A program made the translations under genes and the position numbers. A DNA stretch of 64,000 nucleotides from Tetracentron sinense (Eukaryota > Streptophyta > Magnoliopsida > Trochodendrales > Trochodendraceae). The stretch's first letter is position 1, and the number at the start of each line of letters is the position of its first letter. The notes under the pieces were generated by a model. It was given only the letters and a program-made list of their open reading frames with translations. It did not search any database and was not told where the DNA came from. This document shows positions 47,216 to 59,600 of the stretch, one piece after another. Where the stretch lies: positions 52,078,627 through 52,142,626 of the forward strand of contig CM026554.1 in assembly GCA_015143295.1 (NCBI GenBank), written 5' to 3'.

Positions 47216-47691
47216 CCACTTACCATATGCCAATATTGTAGGCAGATACCATCAGCTTATAAAATAAATAAAATTTATAGCTAGCTCAATAAAAGAAAAG
47301 AAAATAGTTATTATTGGTGGAATAAGGTCAAAATATTTGACTATTTTTAGTGTAACCTTTCAATCAAAAAATTATACTTACCAAACTTGGACGGTTGGTC
47401 TTATCCAATTTGGTCTCATGTGGGTTGGCCATCGAGTCCATATAAGGTTCCATCCTCTAACCAGATTGAAGCATATTGGACATTTGTCATAATCTCACAT
47501 GACCGGGTATTGGTTTTTTTTTTAAACAAATGGAAATCTGGGTTTTGCATTGCTTTGTTTATTTTTTTTCCAATTTATTAAATTGTTCTTTTTTTTTTTT
47601 TTTTTGTGTTTTTTAGCAGAGGATCAATGAGAGGAATTTTTTCTTCATAAAAAGAGGTGATAGAAAAGGTTTTATTTTTTTGGGTTTTTAT

Positions 47692-49115
47692 ATATCAGCT
47701 GTTGCATTCTACCAGCTTTGCAAATAGACTGTTGTGAGTTGTAGTTTTGCAAATTAACACATGATTTTGCAACCAGTAGACAAACAATCTCTATGCTTTC
47801 GTTTGTTATTGTTAGGAAAATGACTATTATGCCCTTATGATATTTCATAACCTTATCAAGCCTTTAATTATCCTATAACTATGGTTAATAAGTTTTAACT
47901 CTTATGATTAAGATTCACACCCTTAGAGATAAAACATCAAACCCTAGTTTTTTTTTAATTTTACGTGTCCCATTTTAACTCCCTTTAACTTAAGTTGAGA
48001 TACACTAACCCTTAGAGTTAAAGCATTTAACCTTGATTTTAAAAGAAAATAAATTAATATGTCCTCTTTGAATTCCCTTTAACTGTGGTAAAGATTCATT
48101 AACCCTAAGGGTTAAAGCACTAACCTTAAGTTTTAGAAAAAAATTAGAAAAAATTAACGTGTCCCTTTGTAACTTCCTTTAACTGTGGTTAAAATTCACT
48201 CAGCCTAATAAAAAAAATTAATCATGTCTTTTAACTCCTTTTAACTATGGTTAAGGTTCACTAACCTTTAGGATTAAAGAATATAATTTTGGTTTTAAAA
48301 AATAAAGTTATCCCCTTTTAACTTCCTTTAACTATGATTAAGGTCAACTAACCCTTAGGGTTAAAGCATCTAACCTTGGTCCTTGATATTGAAAAAAAAA
48401 ATTAATGTGTCCCTTTCCATAAGGGTTAGTGAACCCTAACAATAGTTGAAGGGAGTTAAGAGATAGGTTTTATTTTATTTTTCTAAAAACTAAGGTTAGA
48501 TGTTTTAACCCTAAGGGTTAGCTGATCTTAACTACAGTTAAAGGGATTTAAATGGGGACACCTTAAATTTTTTTTTTTTTTTTTTTCTAAAATCCAAAGT
48601 TAGATATTTTATCCCTAAGGGTTAGTGAATCTTAACCACAATTAAAGGGAGTTAAAATGGGACACATTAATTGTTTATAATTTTATTTCTAAAAATCAAG
48701 GTTAGATAGTTTAACCCTAAGGGTTAATAAATCTTAATCATAGTTAAAGGGAGTTCAAAGGGGTCACCTTAATTTTTTTTTTTCTTTTAAAACCAAGATA
48801 GATGCTTTAACTCTAAAGGGTTAGTGTATCTTAACCTAAGCCAAAGATAGTTAAATGGACACATTTTTTTTTTAAACCAGTGTTAGATGCTTTGTCTCTA
48901 AGGGTGTGAATCTTAATTATAAGGATTAAAACTTATTAACCTTACTTCAAGAGTAGTTAAAGGCTTTGTGAGGTTATGAAATATAATAATGGCATAATAG
49001 TTATTTTATAATAATAACAAACAGAAGCCTAACAGAATTATGGATTGAGGTTGTTTGTTTATTGCAAAACCATGACTTAATTTGCAAATTTATAACTCAT
49101 AACAGCAGCTGATAT
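47692..49115. repeat. 1.42-kb foldback element built of TTAACC units
   Basis: The ends ATATCAGCTG (47692-47701) and CAGCTGATAT (49106-49115) are exact inverted repeats. Further paired words are TTTGCAAAT, GTTTGTTATT/AATAACAAAC and ATTATGCC/GGCATAAT, all around a centre at 48403. Inside, the left arm has about six direct units (AACTGTGGTTAAGATTCACT, then CCCTTAGGGTTAAAGCATCT, then an A-run and a TGTCCC block). The right arm has about six units in reverse. Unit length is roughly 80-100 bp. It ends some 200 bp before the likely start of the phosphogluconolactonase transcript. Confidence 0.82.
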
Positions 49116-50105
49116 GCAAAAATCCTTTTTTTTTTTTGTTTTATCTGTTTACTTGAAGAGAGGGAGAGAGAGTTTTGACTTTTGTGTGTGTTTTGTCACA
49201 ATCGCGGTATGCACGTGGAAGTTAAATTCTTCTGAATTTCTTGCAAGTTTATTCTAATCAGTAAATGAATTCAAAGTATTATATATAATTCTATATATAT
49301 ATGTTGATACCCATCTTTCATCTTCGTCATTTTCAGTTTTCTCTGCAACCACCTCTGTTCTACTTGTAAGAGTTTATTTTATTTATTTCTTTATTTTTCT
49401 GTTGCAGGAATCTTAGATTTAGATTTCGAGATCTTCAGTTGATTATTATTATTTTTGGTTAGTGGGATGTAAGTTTTAGCTTGTTTATGATCTGGGTTTC
49501 TCTTTGTTGGCATTAATAACATTCATGTGTCTTATAAATATCAATACCGATTTCAGTTTCATTTTTCATAATTATTTCTTGTTCTTTTCTTGAATTGGAT
49601 TGCTTTGCTATCATTGAATAGTTGTTAATTTGAATTGCAGGGCTATAGATAGTTCTTATGCACTTGTTTCAGTGTTTTTGTTTCCAATGGTTATTATGAA
49701 CTTATTGCAATGTTTTTGTTTCTAATTTCATTTCAAGGATTTTGGATTGTAGGGTACTGAGTTTTTTTTTTTGTTTGTTTGAACTTATTTTATGTTGTGG
49801 TGTAGAATTTCTACTTTGTTTTCTATGATCAATTGGCAGAGATAGATTCTTTTCTTCTCCCTCCTTTCTTTTCGATTCACTGGTCATGAGATATGGTCTA
49901 GAGATATGGGTTTTCAATCATTAACAAAGCATCACTGTTCCTGCCCATAGTCCAATTGCTTTAAGGACAGTTTTGAATTATTTCATTTCTTATTAAACAT
50001 TTGCTGTTGTTAAAATATAATTTATTAACTGAATTTTGGTATTTCTTTTTTCCTTTCTGTTGTTCCCACAATAGAATTACCTTTAAATTGGAACCTTGCG
50101 AAACA
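49116..50105 (+). promoter_or_regulatory. Promoter and 5' untranslated region of the phosphogluconolactonase gene
   Basis: A splice acceptor CCCACAATAG at 50065-50074 lies 31 bp before the start codon, so there is a 5' untranslated intron. An upstream non-coding exon likely lies around 49.32-49.45 kb (CAACCACCTCTGTTCTACTTG). TATATATATG at 49295-49304 could be a TATA region. The exact start is not determinable. Confidence 0.45.
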
Positions 50106-53100
50106 ATGGCTTTTTCTGGGAATCATAATAGAGGGGATTTGAGGATTCATGACAGTTTGGATGAGCTTGCCACAGATTTGGCAGACTACATTGCTGAATT
50201 ATCAGAGGTGTCAATGAAGGAGAGGGGTGTCTTTGCCATTGCCTTATCTGGTGGTTCTCTCATTAGCTTGATGGGGTATAAGTGTTTCCTTCTCTCGTAT
50301 TTGGTTATTTCTTTTACAATTTATGTTCAGATTTGAGCTAATATTTCTGGTTGAAATCAGAAAACTCTGTGAAGCTCCTTATAACAAGACTGTTGACTGG
50401 GCCAAATGGTATGTATTTTGGGCTGACCAGCGTGTGGTGGCGAAGAACCATGCAGATAGCAATTATAAACTAGCAAAGGATGGCCTTTTGTCTACGGCAT
50501 GTAATTTTGAGCTCATTTTTTCTTCTAGTTCTTTTCCCTTCTAACACTTTTAAGCATGCAACATTTTTTTTCCTTTTATTGAATAAGCAAGCAGGTTAAG
50601 ATTTTTTTAATTTAAGTTGGGGCTTATTGCAGTTAAAACATAGCCACTTTTAATGTGTTCTTGATCTTGTTCCAGATCTGGGTTTTGATCGAGAATTTCA
50701 GATATATTGATAGGTCACATACACCCGATTTAGATTTTAGGTTACCAATTAACAAACATATTGAGATCTTTAGGTTTTGTTTGTTTTTTTTTAAATGTTA
50801 TCCACTTGGTTTAGAAATGAAATTTAAGAAGGGATTCTCTATTGTACTCTGTAGAGTTTCTTTTGTGGGTCTACACAGCTTCTTAGCATATTATAGAAAA
50901 TCTCCTAGTAGTAGTAGATTTCTAGTTTATTGTGGTAACTTATCAATCTCTCTTCATGTGGTATCAGTCCATCTGGCAGCTTTATTTGTCTAAAGAAAAT
51001 GCTCAAGTACCACAAAATTTGCGTCTAGTGGAGACTATTTCCAATTTGGTTATATAAATTATACTAGGAATAGCCAGCTAAGTGTATTTCTACTGCTTCT
51101 TGTTGACTTGTGATCTTTGGGCATTCTTGTAGTATCCCCATACACTCATCCATCATATTTCTTTAGTATTTGAATTTTGGAAGTTTTTAAACAAACAAAG
51201 GATAAATCAAAAACTCTAAGGTACCCCACCACATGCTATAGAACGAGGGTAAACTTGCTGGCTGCTGCATAACTAGGAGCTGACTGTGTTTCTAGTCTGC
51301 AAGACTGTAAGGCTGATACTATAAGTAATTTCAATGACATTACTCATATGGCTTATGTTTATAATCTTAAATCAGCTGATACAGATATAAAACAAACCTA
51401 AATTTTGTTGTGCCATTTGTTTGTACTCTATTACCTGGTTGAGTGGTCGAGATAGCTTTATCTCACAAAACACAGTGTTTTATCTCACGGATATAAGTGG
51501 TACCAAAAAAGGAGAGAGAAATATGTAAGACAGTAAAAAAAAAAAATTTCATTTAGATCTGAGACCATGAGGCTGGGGAGGATATATGGTGGTGTAATAA
51601 AGATAAAAAAAGAAAAGAAATCCGAACGAGTTGAAGTTATATTCCTCTCTGTTTTTGAAGGATGCCACTTTGATGCAAGCAATCCCAAAAACTCATTTTA
51701 GTGATTTTTATACTAAAGTATGCACATTACTACTTATAAAATCCAACTGCGAGCATAGAACTTCAAGAAGATTATGTCATTCTCTATTGCTGCAATTGTT
51801 AACATGACGCAGGTTATCAATGGACCTCTTGGGTGTTACTAGATTAATTGGTACTAATCAATTCACAAAATAAAATTTACAGAATGATGGATCCTTTTGT
51901 TTACCTGATTAATAGTTCACAATTTCACATGCAAAATTTCTCTGGTTGAAGTAATTTTTTGTACAGTTATGGTGGTATTAATAATTATTGGACATGAACT
52001 CTTATGTTAAACATTCATAGTTTATGCACAGTAGCTTTAAGTTGTTCAACAGAAGTTAAACTAGAAGCACCACCCTCTGGGATAATTGAAATTTTTTATT
52101 AGTTTATTTGTTTCTCTCTCTCTCTCTCTCCATTTTTTTAAACTAACCCTACAGCACAAGTCAAAAACAGCAGATGAGCCCTACCCCGGAGAACCAAAAA
52201 CACAGAACAAGCAAACATGCATGGCAAGCGGTTAGGTTTTCTTATTCAACGCACCAATTTTTTGTACACTTGATCGAACACCTCCACTGGGTTAGGTGAT
52301 TCATGCAACAAAACCCCAATTTTATGGCATAGAACTACATGAGTCACTAACAATTGTTAGCTACCAAATCCTTCAAGTAGAAAGCATGTGAATTGTGGTG
52401 ACATGCTGTGACTTGATTTTGTTAAAGATTCTGTTGACATTAGAAGTTCCATTAAATTTAGGAATTCTCAGTTTTATCCATGCTTATGATATCCATATAT
52501 GGACGCTTAATGAGTAAAACATGTTTCTTGTTAGAGTGCTTCACATCATCACTTGTTTCAACTGCACACCCTTTCTTATCTCATGTCTTGGAATAGTGAT
52601 TTGCAGGTATTTGAAAAAAAATAAAAATCATTATCCTGTTGACTCTTGTGCATATAATGCAAGAGAACACTACATGACTGGATTTTCTGCAACCATTTAA
52701 TTGGGTTTCGTTATTTTAGCTTTTTAAAATTTGAATATTCTTTAGAAACTAAACAAAGAGTTCCTGCATTGTCAAAGGACTTGAATTCTAGTTGAAAAAT
52801 ACATCTTTAAATTGTTGTTGTAAATTATTTAAGTTTCCTTGGATGAAAAATTATTAAATTGCTTCTACACTTGATATTGGAGCAGATAAATTGCAATATA
52901 GTTTATGAGAGAAATTAGCAGTGGTTGGGCTGATAATACGCGCAATTATTGAGATTAGAAAGCGTTAGAATTACCCCCACCAACCATTTGGTTATCATAA
53001 AGTTTTCACACAATGTGAGCTCCTGTGTACAGTGACCAACGAACCAGCTAAAGGGTCTACATTATTTGCATGCAAGTATGGCATTTATTTGAATGCACCT

Positions 53101-55032
53101 CATCTTTTGAGAAACTTAGGGTCTACATTATTTTTCACAATTTTATCAGTTTTCCATCCATATTATCTCAAGAAATTTCTATAATCCACTTAAATATCCC
53201 TTTCGATTCCTTGGTTTGGGATTCTTTAAATTTGATGAGATCAGATAGTTTTGTTTTGTTTAGTTAATCTTAGGTATAAAATAATCCATGTCTATCGTGA
53301 GTAGGCTGATCTATATAGTATATATATCATTAATATAAGAACACATATTATGTTTTTTGGAGAGTAAGAACACATATTATTGTTTCACAGTATTTTGCAC
53401 AAACATCCTAAAAACAGATGCCTTTTGAACTATCTGAAACCATGGCTTCCATACTCCCGCACAAACAGTAATGCTAAATGTAATTACTATTTACTACTTT
53501 CAAGTATATAAAATTTTCCATATCTTGTCAAGTCGAAGTAATTGTTGCACTTGCTTTTATAGCTCCTTTGAGTCCCTTGAATTTTCCCACTATTTTGTTC
53601 CTTATCCCACATAGGTAAAAGGCACTGCTGAAAAATCTGTTCAAAGCTCCAGTTCCCCTAAGCAAAACACTGACAAATTTTCATCAGATCTCTATAGAGC
53701 TAACATCGCCAAGCTTGATAAGTAAGATATATAGCCATTTGTTATGTTTTGTGCGGACTCTTTTCTGGCCAAAATGCCTTATTTGATAATAAACTGAAAC
53801 GAGAAACTGGACTTTTAGTCTTTTAGACTAAGATACTGATGAAGTAGTAAAAACATGCAGGGGAAACTAAAATAACCTGGTGGAGGGCAATGCTGTTGTT
53901 TCCTACAGGATTCAATGCAATAGATTAGTTATTGCTGAAAATTTCCACAATTACGAGGTGTACCAGAGGTCTAGTTTTCTGCATCTTTGGCTCTGAGCCT
54001 CAGAGGAAAGTATAAAAGCACAGAATTGAGAAACTAAACACATCTCAGATTTGATTTTTGAAAGTAATTTCTGCGCTGTTTGCATTAGTTATGCTTGTAG
54101 GCTTTTGGGGGGCATCTCCACATTCTAAATGTATCAAATTGAAATGTCTTGAATCCTTATACTTCATTTCAAGTTCATCTGTTACAAGATGGATGGTATG
54201 AACCATTTTCAGTAAATGTTGCTAAAAGAGCAGTTTACTCCCCTAAGTACTCTTTATCCTGTGTTGTACTTATGAGTACAAGTGGTGGAACATATAAGAA
54301 TGGAATTCTGCCGCATTTGACCCGGAATATTATCATGAATTCTAGGAAGACTATATATGTAATATAGTTATCTAAGGGATGCAACAATTGTGTTAATATA
54401 TCTTGTGGTATCATTCATAAGCTTTCTACCCAGAAAAATAGAATCCATCATTCATTGATGTTGTGCTTAGCTCTATCAAAGATTGTAGGCATAGATTTTG
54501 CAGTCAATAAATATAGCCATGCTTATATCGCAAATTTCCAGGTGCCCGTGGTCCCCAGCCATGTATACTCTATCAACTATTCAGTGTCACAGAGGAGGCC
54601 GCAAATGAGTATGAGTTTATCCTCCGGCAACTGGTGAAGACCCGCATAGTTGGTGTGTCTGAGATTAGCGACTGCCCGAAGTTTGATCTCATAGTTCTTG
54701 AGATGGGCCCTGACGGGCATGTTGCCTCGCTGTTCCCTAACCACACAGTGCTTGAAAAGAAAGATGAATGGGTCAGCTTCATCACCGACTCCCCCAAGCC
54801 CCCACCTGAGAGGATCACCTTAACTTTGCCAGTCATCAACTCGGCATCCAATGTGGCTGTGGTTGTAACAGGTTGCAGTAAAGCAGAGGCTGTACATTTA
54901 GCAATTGATGACGTGGGACCTGACTGCCCGCTTTTGCCGGTGCCGATGGTCCAGCCAACCAATGGGAAATTGGTGTGGTTTCTGGACATCCCGGCTACCT
55001 CAAAACTTGAAGCTTCTCAGTTTTCCAAATAG
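50106..55032 (+). CDS. 6-phosphogluconolactonase, 3 coding exons, with lesions
   Basis: By family, it hydrolyses 6-phosphoglucono-lactone in the oxidative pentose phosphate pathway. Exons: 50106-50275, 50361-50500 (or 50496) and 54542-55032. Motifs include [40 protein letters not shown] with the active-site His, and [20 protein letters not shown] text. There is no transit peptide, and the C-terminus is SQFSK, not a peroxisomal SKL. Two lesions occur. Exon 2 would normally end before a GT, but reads TCTACG then GCATGT. Exon 3 begins in a frame giving [16 protein letters not shown], but the conserved [11 protein letters not shown] lies one frame over. Using the donor at 50501 gives 266 residues in frame but replaces about 20 residues. 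A conserved Gly is Glu in LEMGPDGH. It is a functional odd allele, an assembly error or a young pseudogene. Confidence 0.85.
53614..53720 (+). other. Orphan exon-like segment in the phosphogluconolactonase intron
   Basis: After CACATAG an open stretch encodes [20 protein letters not shown] followed by [14 protein letters not shown], then AAGTAAG, a possible donor. It has better codon balance than its surroundings but no counterpart in the host enzyme. I do not recognise the protein. It may be a captured exon or a gene relic. Confidence 0.3.
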
Positions 55033-55202
55033 GACCTCCCTTTTGCCGTAAGTGAGGAATTTGACAATAGTTGCTCCTTTTCTATTTTTTATGTTGATCT
55101 CTCTTGCCTTTTTTTTTTCTTGGGGTGTAAAGGCTGTGATTGTCTTTTTCTTTTTTCTGTAAGAAGAGATTAATAAGTGGGGCCTCAAAACAAAAGTTTT
55201 TA

Positions 55203-55769
55203 GGGTGTGTTCGTTTGCCGAGAAAATGAAAGAAAGTAAAAGAAAATAACCCTATGTTTGGTTGCTGAGAAAATTAGTGAAAACATAGAAAAGAAAAGAA
55301 AATTAGACAAAACACAATTAAGAATTGTGTTAGAAATATAAAATTTTTTTTTCTTTTCCATATTTTTACTTATTTTCTCGGCAACCAAACATAATGTAAA
55401 GGAGAGAAATGTTTGGTTGAGAGGAAAAGAAATTGCAAGAATCTGTGAGGCTCACAGATTCTTGTCTTTTAGTGCTTTCACTTTCTTTCAAAATTTTCCT
55501 TAAGAAAGGTAGGTTCTTTTGCAAGAAAGTAATGTAAAGTTTTGAACTCCTATTTTACCATTAACTAATGTCACATCATCTGTTATATTTCATATAAAAA
55601 TGAATTATTAGGAAGGATAATTTAGAAATATCAACCTACTTTCTTTCACTTTCTTTTCTTTGATACCAAACACCTAAAAGAAAATTCATTTTTTTTTTAT
55701 CACTTTATTTTCTTTTATTTTCTCTTATTTTATTTTTCTTCACCCATTTCTTGCAAAACGAACGGACCC
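55203..55769. mobile_element. 567-bp Tourist-like PIF/Harbinger MITE
   Basis: TTA duplications lie at 55200-55202 and 55770-55772. The termini are GGGTGTGTTCGTTTGCCGAG and, reversed, GGGTCCGTTCGTTTTGCAAG. Internal inverted words include GAGAAAAT/ATTTTCTC. A central 30-bp palindrome AAGAATCTGTGAG-CTCACAGATTCTT lies at 55438-55465. It starts about 170 bp past the phosphogluconolactonase stop. Confidence 0.8.
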
Positions 55770-55772
55770 TTA

Positions 55773-56630
55773 GCGCTTCTGGGTGTCTTTGAGGAATGAA
55801 TGTGAAGATGGGATGGGGGATAGGCAATTGGTGGGGATGGGAAATAGTTCGCTTTTGTTCATATTATGAGTGAAAATCATTTTTCTTGAATCTAGCAATT
55901 GTAATTTTGTTTTGTTCATGAACTCTTTGTAAATGTATTAGAGACCCAAGTTTATTCTATCCATTAATTCAAGCTGAAGCTGCAGAAGAGGCTATTCAAT
56001 CTTCACTCTTGCTGTATTTTCTGGCTGACGTGTATCAGACTCTAGTGCTAGAAGATGGTGGTGTTCTAACTAGAACAGTAAAAACAAAAAATGGAGCAGA
56101 TGGCTTGTTTGATCATAGATTATTAATGGATTGTTCTAATAGTTGGTAGATCAAGTTAATGATGTATACTGTATCTATCGACTATAGCAGGCAGGGAGGG
56201 ATCCTTCATTTTTATTGTTTCCATCTAAGAGATCTCCAAAGCAATAGATTAATCTGACCGGATGATCCTTATTATCTGATCTATTGCTCTTTTGCAACAA
56301 ACAGTCTAATTTATGCTTGTTGCCGGCCAAATCAATTCTTGAACTAATAGTCTAGGTGGGGTTTATCAAATGTCTGAGTTCCACACCTTAGTCACTGTCT
56401 TTAAGTTCTATGTGGATCATCCCTAAACAATTAAAATTGCTCACTATTTAGAAAGTGGAACCAGGTAATCTAAGCAACTGGAAACTGTCGTTTTGCAGCT
56501 TTCAGTGGGTATTAAAAAAAAGATGGACAGTATAAAAACACTCAGCTTTTAATTCACGGGGATGGAAAGATCCCGGCCTATGAAAAGGGTACAACACAAA
56601 ACGTTACACAGATTGGGGTAAACATCACAG
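55773..56630. other. Convergent intergenic region
   Basis: Only the 3' ends of the two convergent genes are expected here. AT-rich, no repeat or RNA gene recognised. Confidence 0.5.
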
Positions 56631-59600
56631 TCAACTTACAGGTTCCAACGTGCGATATTTTATCTCTGTTATTGATCTTATACCATTTGGATCAGAAATC
56701 AACTCTTCCATATCCTCTTTAGGAGGGAAGCCACGTGTCCGTGCAAGCATCCATTGGTCTATGACCCCACAGTTAATGGCATACTTGACTGTGCGCTGTA
56801 AATATCCTGGATCAGTGACGAGATGTGGCTGGACTGTCAACATTCTCATGAGAGCTGAAAACACGACCAAGCAGAAGTTAGCAAAGAGCAAGGGCATGAA
56901 AGCTGATGCATTAACTAACCACCAAATTCAAAAAGAGAAGACATTCTTTTCATTAGCACTGTCATTCTTACACTCTTTTTTATGTATGTGTGCGCATATA
57001 AACTACCAATGTGATGTACGGTTATAAATATGAGGTCACCCGCCTGCTTTAATAACAACATCAATGCACCATCAAAATAACTGTGTTTCTCCAAAAATTT
57101 CAGCCTATGTATTTTATCATATAAATTGGTCACAGCTGCTTTTTTTTTGCTCATTTCTTACCTCTATCAATCTATAATCCACAGCTACTGGTAAAAATTG
57201 TAGCAGTAGGTGAACTGTAACTTGTTTTTTTTTGGGAGGAGTTGAACTGTAACTTAACTAGTTTAGAGGTAATACTTCAATAAAATAATGTGATATGAAG
57301 TGATATGTGTAGGTTTACACATATCACTTCATATGTGAGAAGGAGAGAGTTGGTGCTGGTTGAATGCTCTAAAAGGGTGAGGGGAGGCAAAAAATGACAT
57401 GGATATGACTTCTAATGGAGTGGAATGTAACAAGATCTTTGTTGCTGAATCTAAATATGTGGGATAAGGCATTGATGATGTGAGGTGATATTTAATAAAT
57501 TACACTATATATCTAGTTATAATAACATAAAAAAAGCAGTTCATATAAGCTATATCTTGTGAAATGCAAAACTCAATACCTATGTTTACTGCAAAATATC
57601 CTATTACCAATATAAAAAATATGTTTGCAGCGGAGAAAAGTTGAAAAGACTAAAAGCGTCGTGCCCAGGCATGCAGTTTTGAAATTTGGCAATTAGATGC
57701 AGTGCTTTGCCTGTTTTAATTTATACTTGTGTTTATTGACTCACAATGCTTGATCAGATATTGGTCAATAGCAACCTCATTGCAAACTGTATAGATGAAC
57801 AAAGAGCTAATATCAATCAGAAATACAGGTCACAAAATTGTACCTGCAACAATGCCATCTCCTGATGCCGACATGTCACAGGTGAAGGGAGTGAGGGGTG
57901 CATCCTCCATTCCATTGACTGAGCCATTGTGCCTCTCTGTGTAAAAGTGTATCTTAGAAGTCCCATTTGTCACAAACAAAACCTTGAGATTTTCATGCCA
58001 AAGTGGTGTGACCACTTCCGGTTTGTAATGAATAAACTTAGACTTGTCGTTGTCTTTGGTATCGAAGTTCTCTGAGGGATTGATCCCACACAGAAACTCA
58101 AGTTCTTGCTTGGTAATCTCGATAATGTCTGCAAGGTTCCAGGCTTGCTGTATGAACATCTTGGTCTCTTCACTAGAGTGCCACAGTGGCAATGGAAGGT
58201 TAACATCAAAAAATATGACTCCGCCTAATTTCTTTGATATCTTGATGGCTAGCAGTGTAGTTGATCTCATGTTTCGGTCAAGCAGGGATGATGAGTTGAA
58301 GTAGAACATCTTTGCCTGCATGAATAGAAGTGGTAAAAGAGGTGACCGACTAAAAATAATATAATTTGACATACTGGTAGATAACGAAAAAACTTAGGCT
58401 ATAAAAACAGCAAAATGCCAAAAACAATACAGGAATTTCTCAACTTTTTCTGGAGGTTTTTATTCTAAGGAACTTCCATAAATTAAGGGGGAACCGAATA
58501 AATGATACGATATACGTGCAGCAAGTGCAGGTTTAGGATACACCAATTAATAGATACCACCTTAGATATCTCACGACAAAATCCATCCCTGTTGGAAGCA
58601 AAACTCTGTTTCTCTTCATGAATTGGTAACAGAAAAAACATATATAACAAATTGTCACAATCATTCAATCAGGTCAAGATTGGCAGGACATGTCACAGGA
58701 GACAGACATTGAGTGGTGCGTCTTATAACCTGCAACAGTATACCTCAGGTAGATCGTCCTTATAGTCTACCAAATGCACAGACTTTCTCATAAGTAAAAC
58801 AAAGACAAGTGTTTAGTTCTTTTCATCTTCCATATCTACAAACCGACCGAAAAAAAAAGTTTTCCATCTCTACAAGAATCACTACGAAACAAACACATGC
58901 TAGTAGTTGAATCCAGTAGATCTCAATGTGAATACAGAGATACTTTCATATCAATTAATATGTTATAGTAGATAAACTCTTAAATTAGATTATCCATTAT
59001 CCACCAAAAAAAGGACCAAAATGAATAAATTTCTGAACATTATTTTTTTGCCCATAGAATTGAAATTTCATACCTCCTTCAGCACATCGATGTTGATCTC
59101 AGCCCTCGATAAAGAATCCTCAGCACACGGTTTGACACAAGTCATTCTCAAGCCACCCCTCCTACCAATTTTCATATGTGATACTGCACTAAGTTTTTTA
59201 CTATCAACACTAACTGAACGGGTCTGAACATTGTTCATGTTCAAATAATATAGCAAAGTTTGACCATACTCATCATCCCCAAGTTTCCCCATGAATGCAA
59301 CCTTGCCACCCAAGCTCGCAAGAGCAACTGCAACACTACTTGAAGAACTCCCAGGTGCCCTTACATATATTTTTGGAGCCCACAATGCGTCCTTCATTCT
59401 TTCATGGATTTCATGGTCTATAAGTCTGTTGGCCGGCCTCCCAGAGGGCACAAATGCATGTTGAGCAGCTCCAAAGCAGCAAACTAAAGGAGGCCAACCA
59501 TATGTGAAGCTAATATCATCTTCCTCATATTTTCCAAGTTCTAGGTCTTCCTCCTCTTCATTCTCAACATTTTCAGCAAAAGTAGGCCCCTCATTATCAC

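Noticed and set aside
47900..48900. Regular repeats resembling a CRISPR array
   Set aside because: Units are imperfect, arranged as an inverted pair around a centre, with no constant-length unique spacers; the genome is eukaryotic.
48000..48900. CCCTAAGGGTTAG words as telomere-like DNA
   Set aside because: They occur once per 90-bp unit as part of a short palindrome, not as tandem heptamers.
54573..54989. A 138-codon minus-strand ORF
   Set aside because: It is antisense to phosphogluconolactonase exon 3, which has clear motifs on the plus strand.
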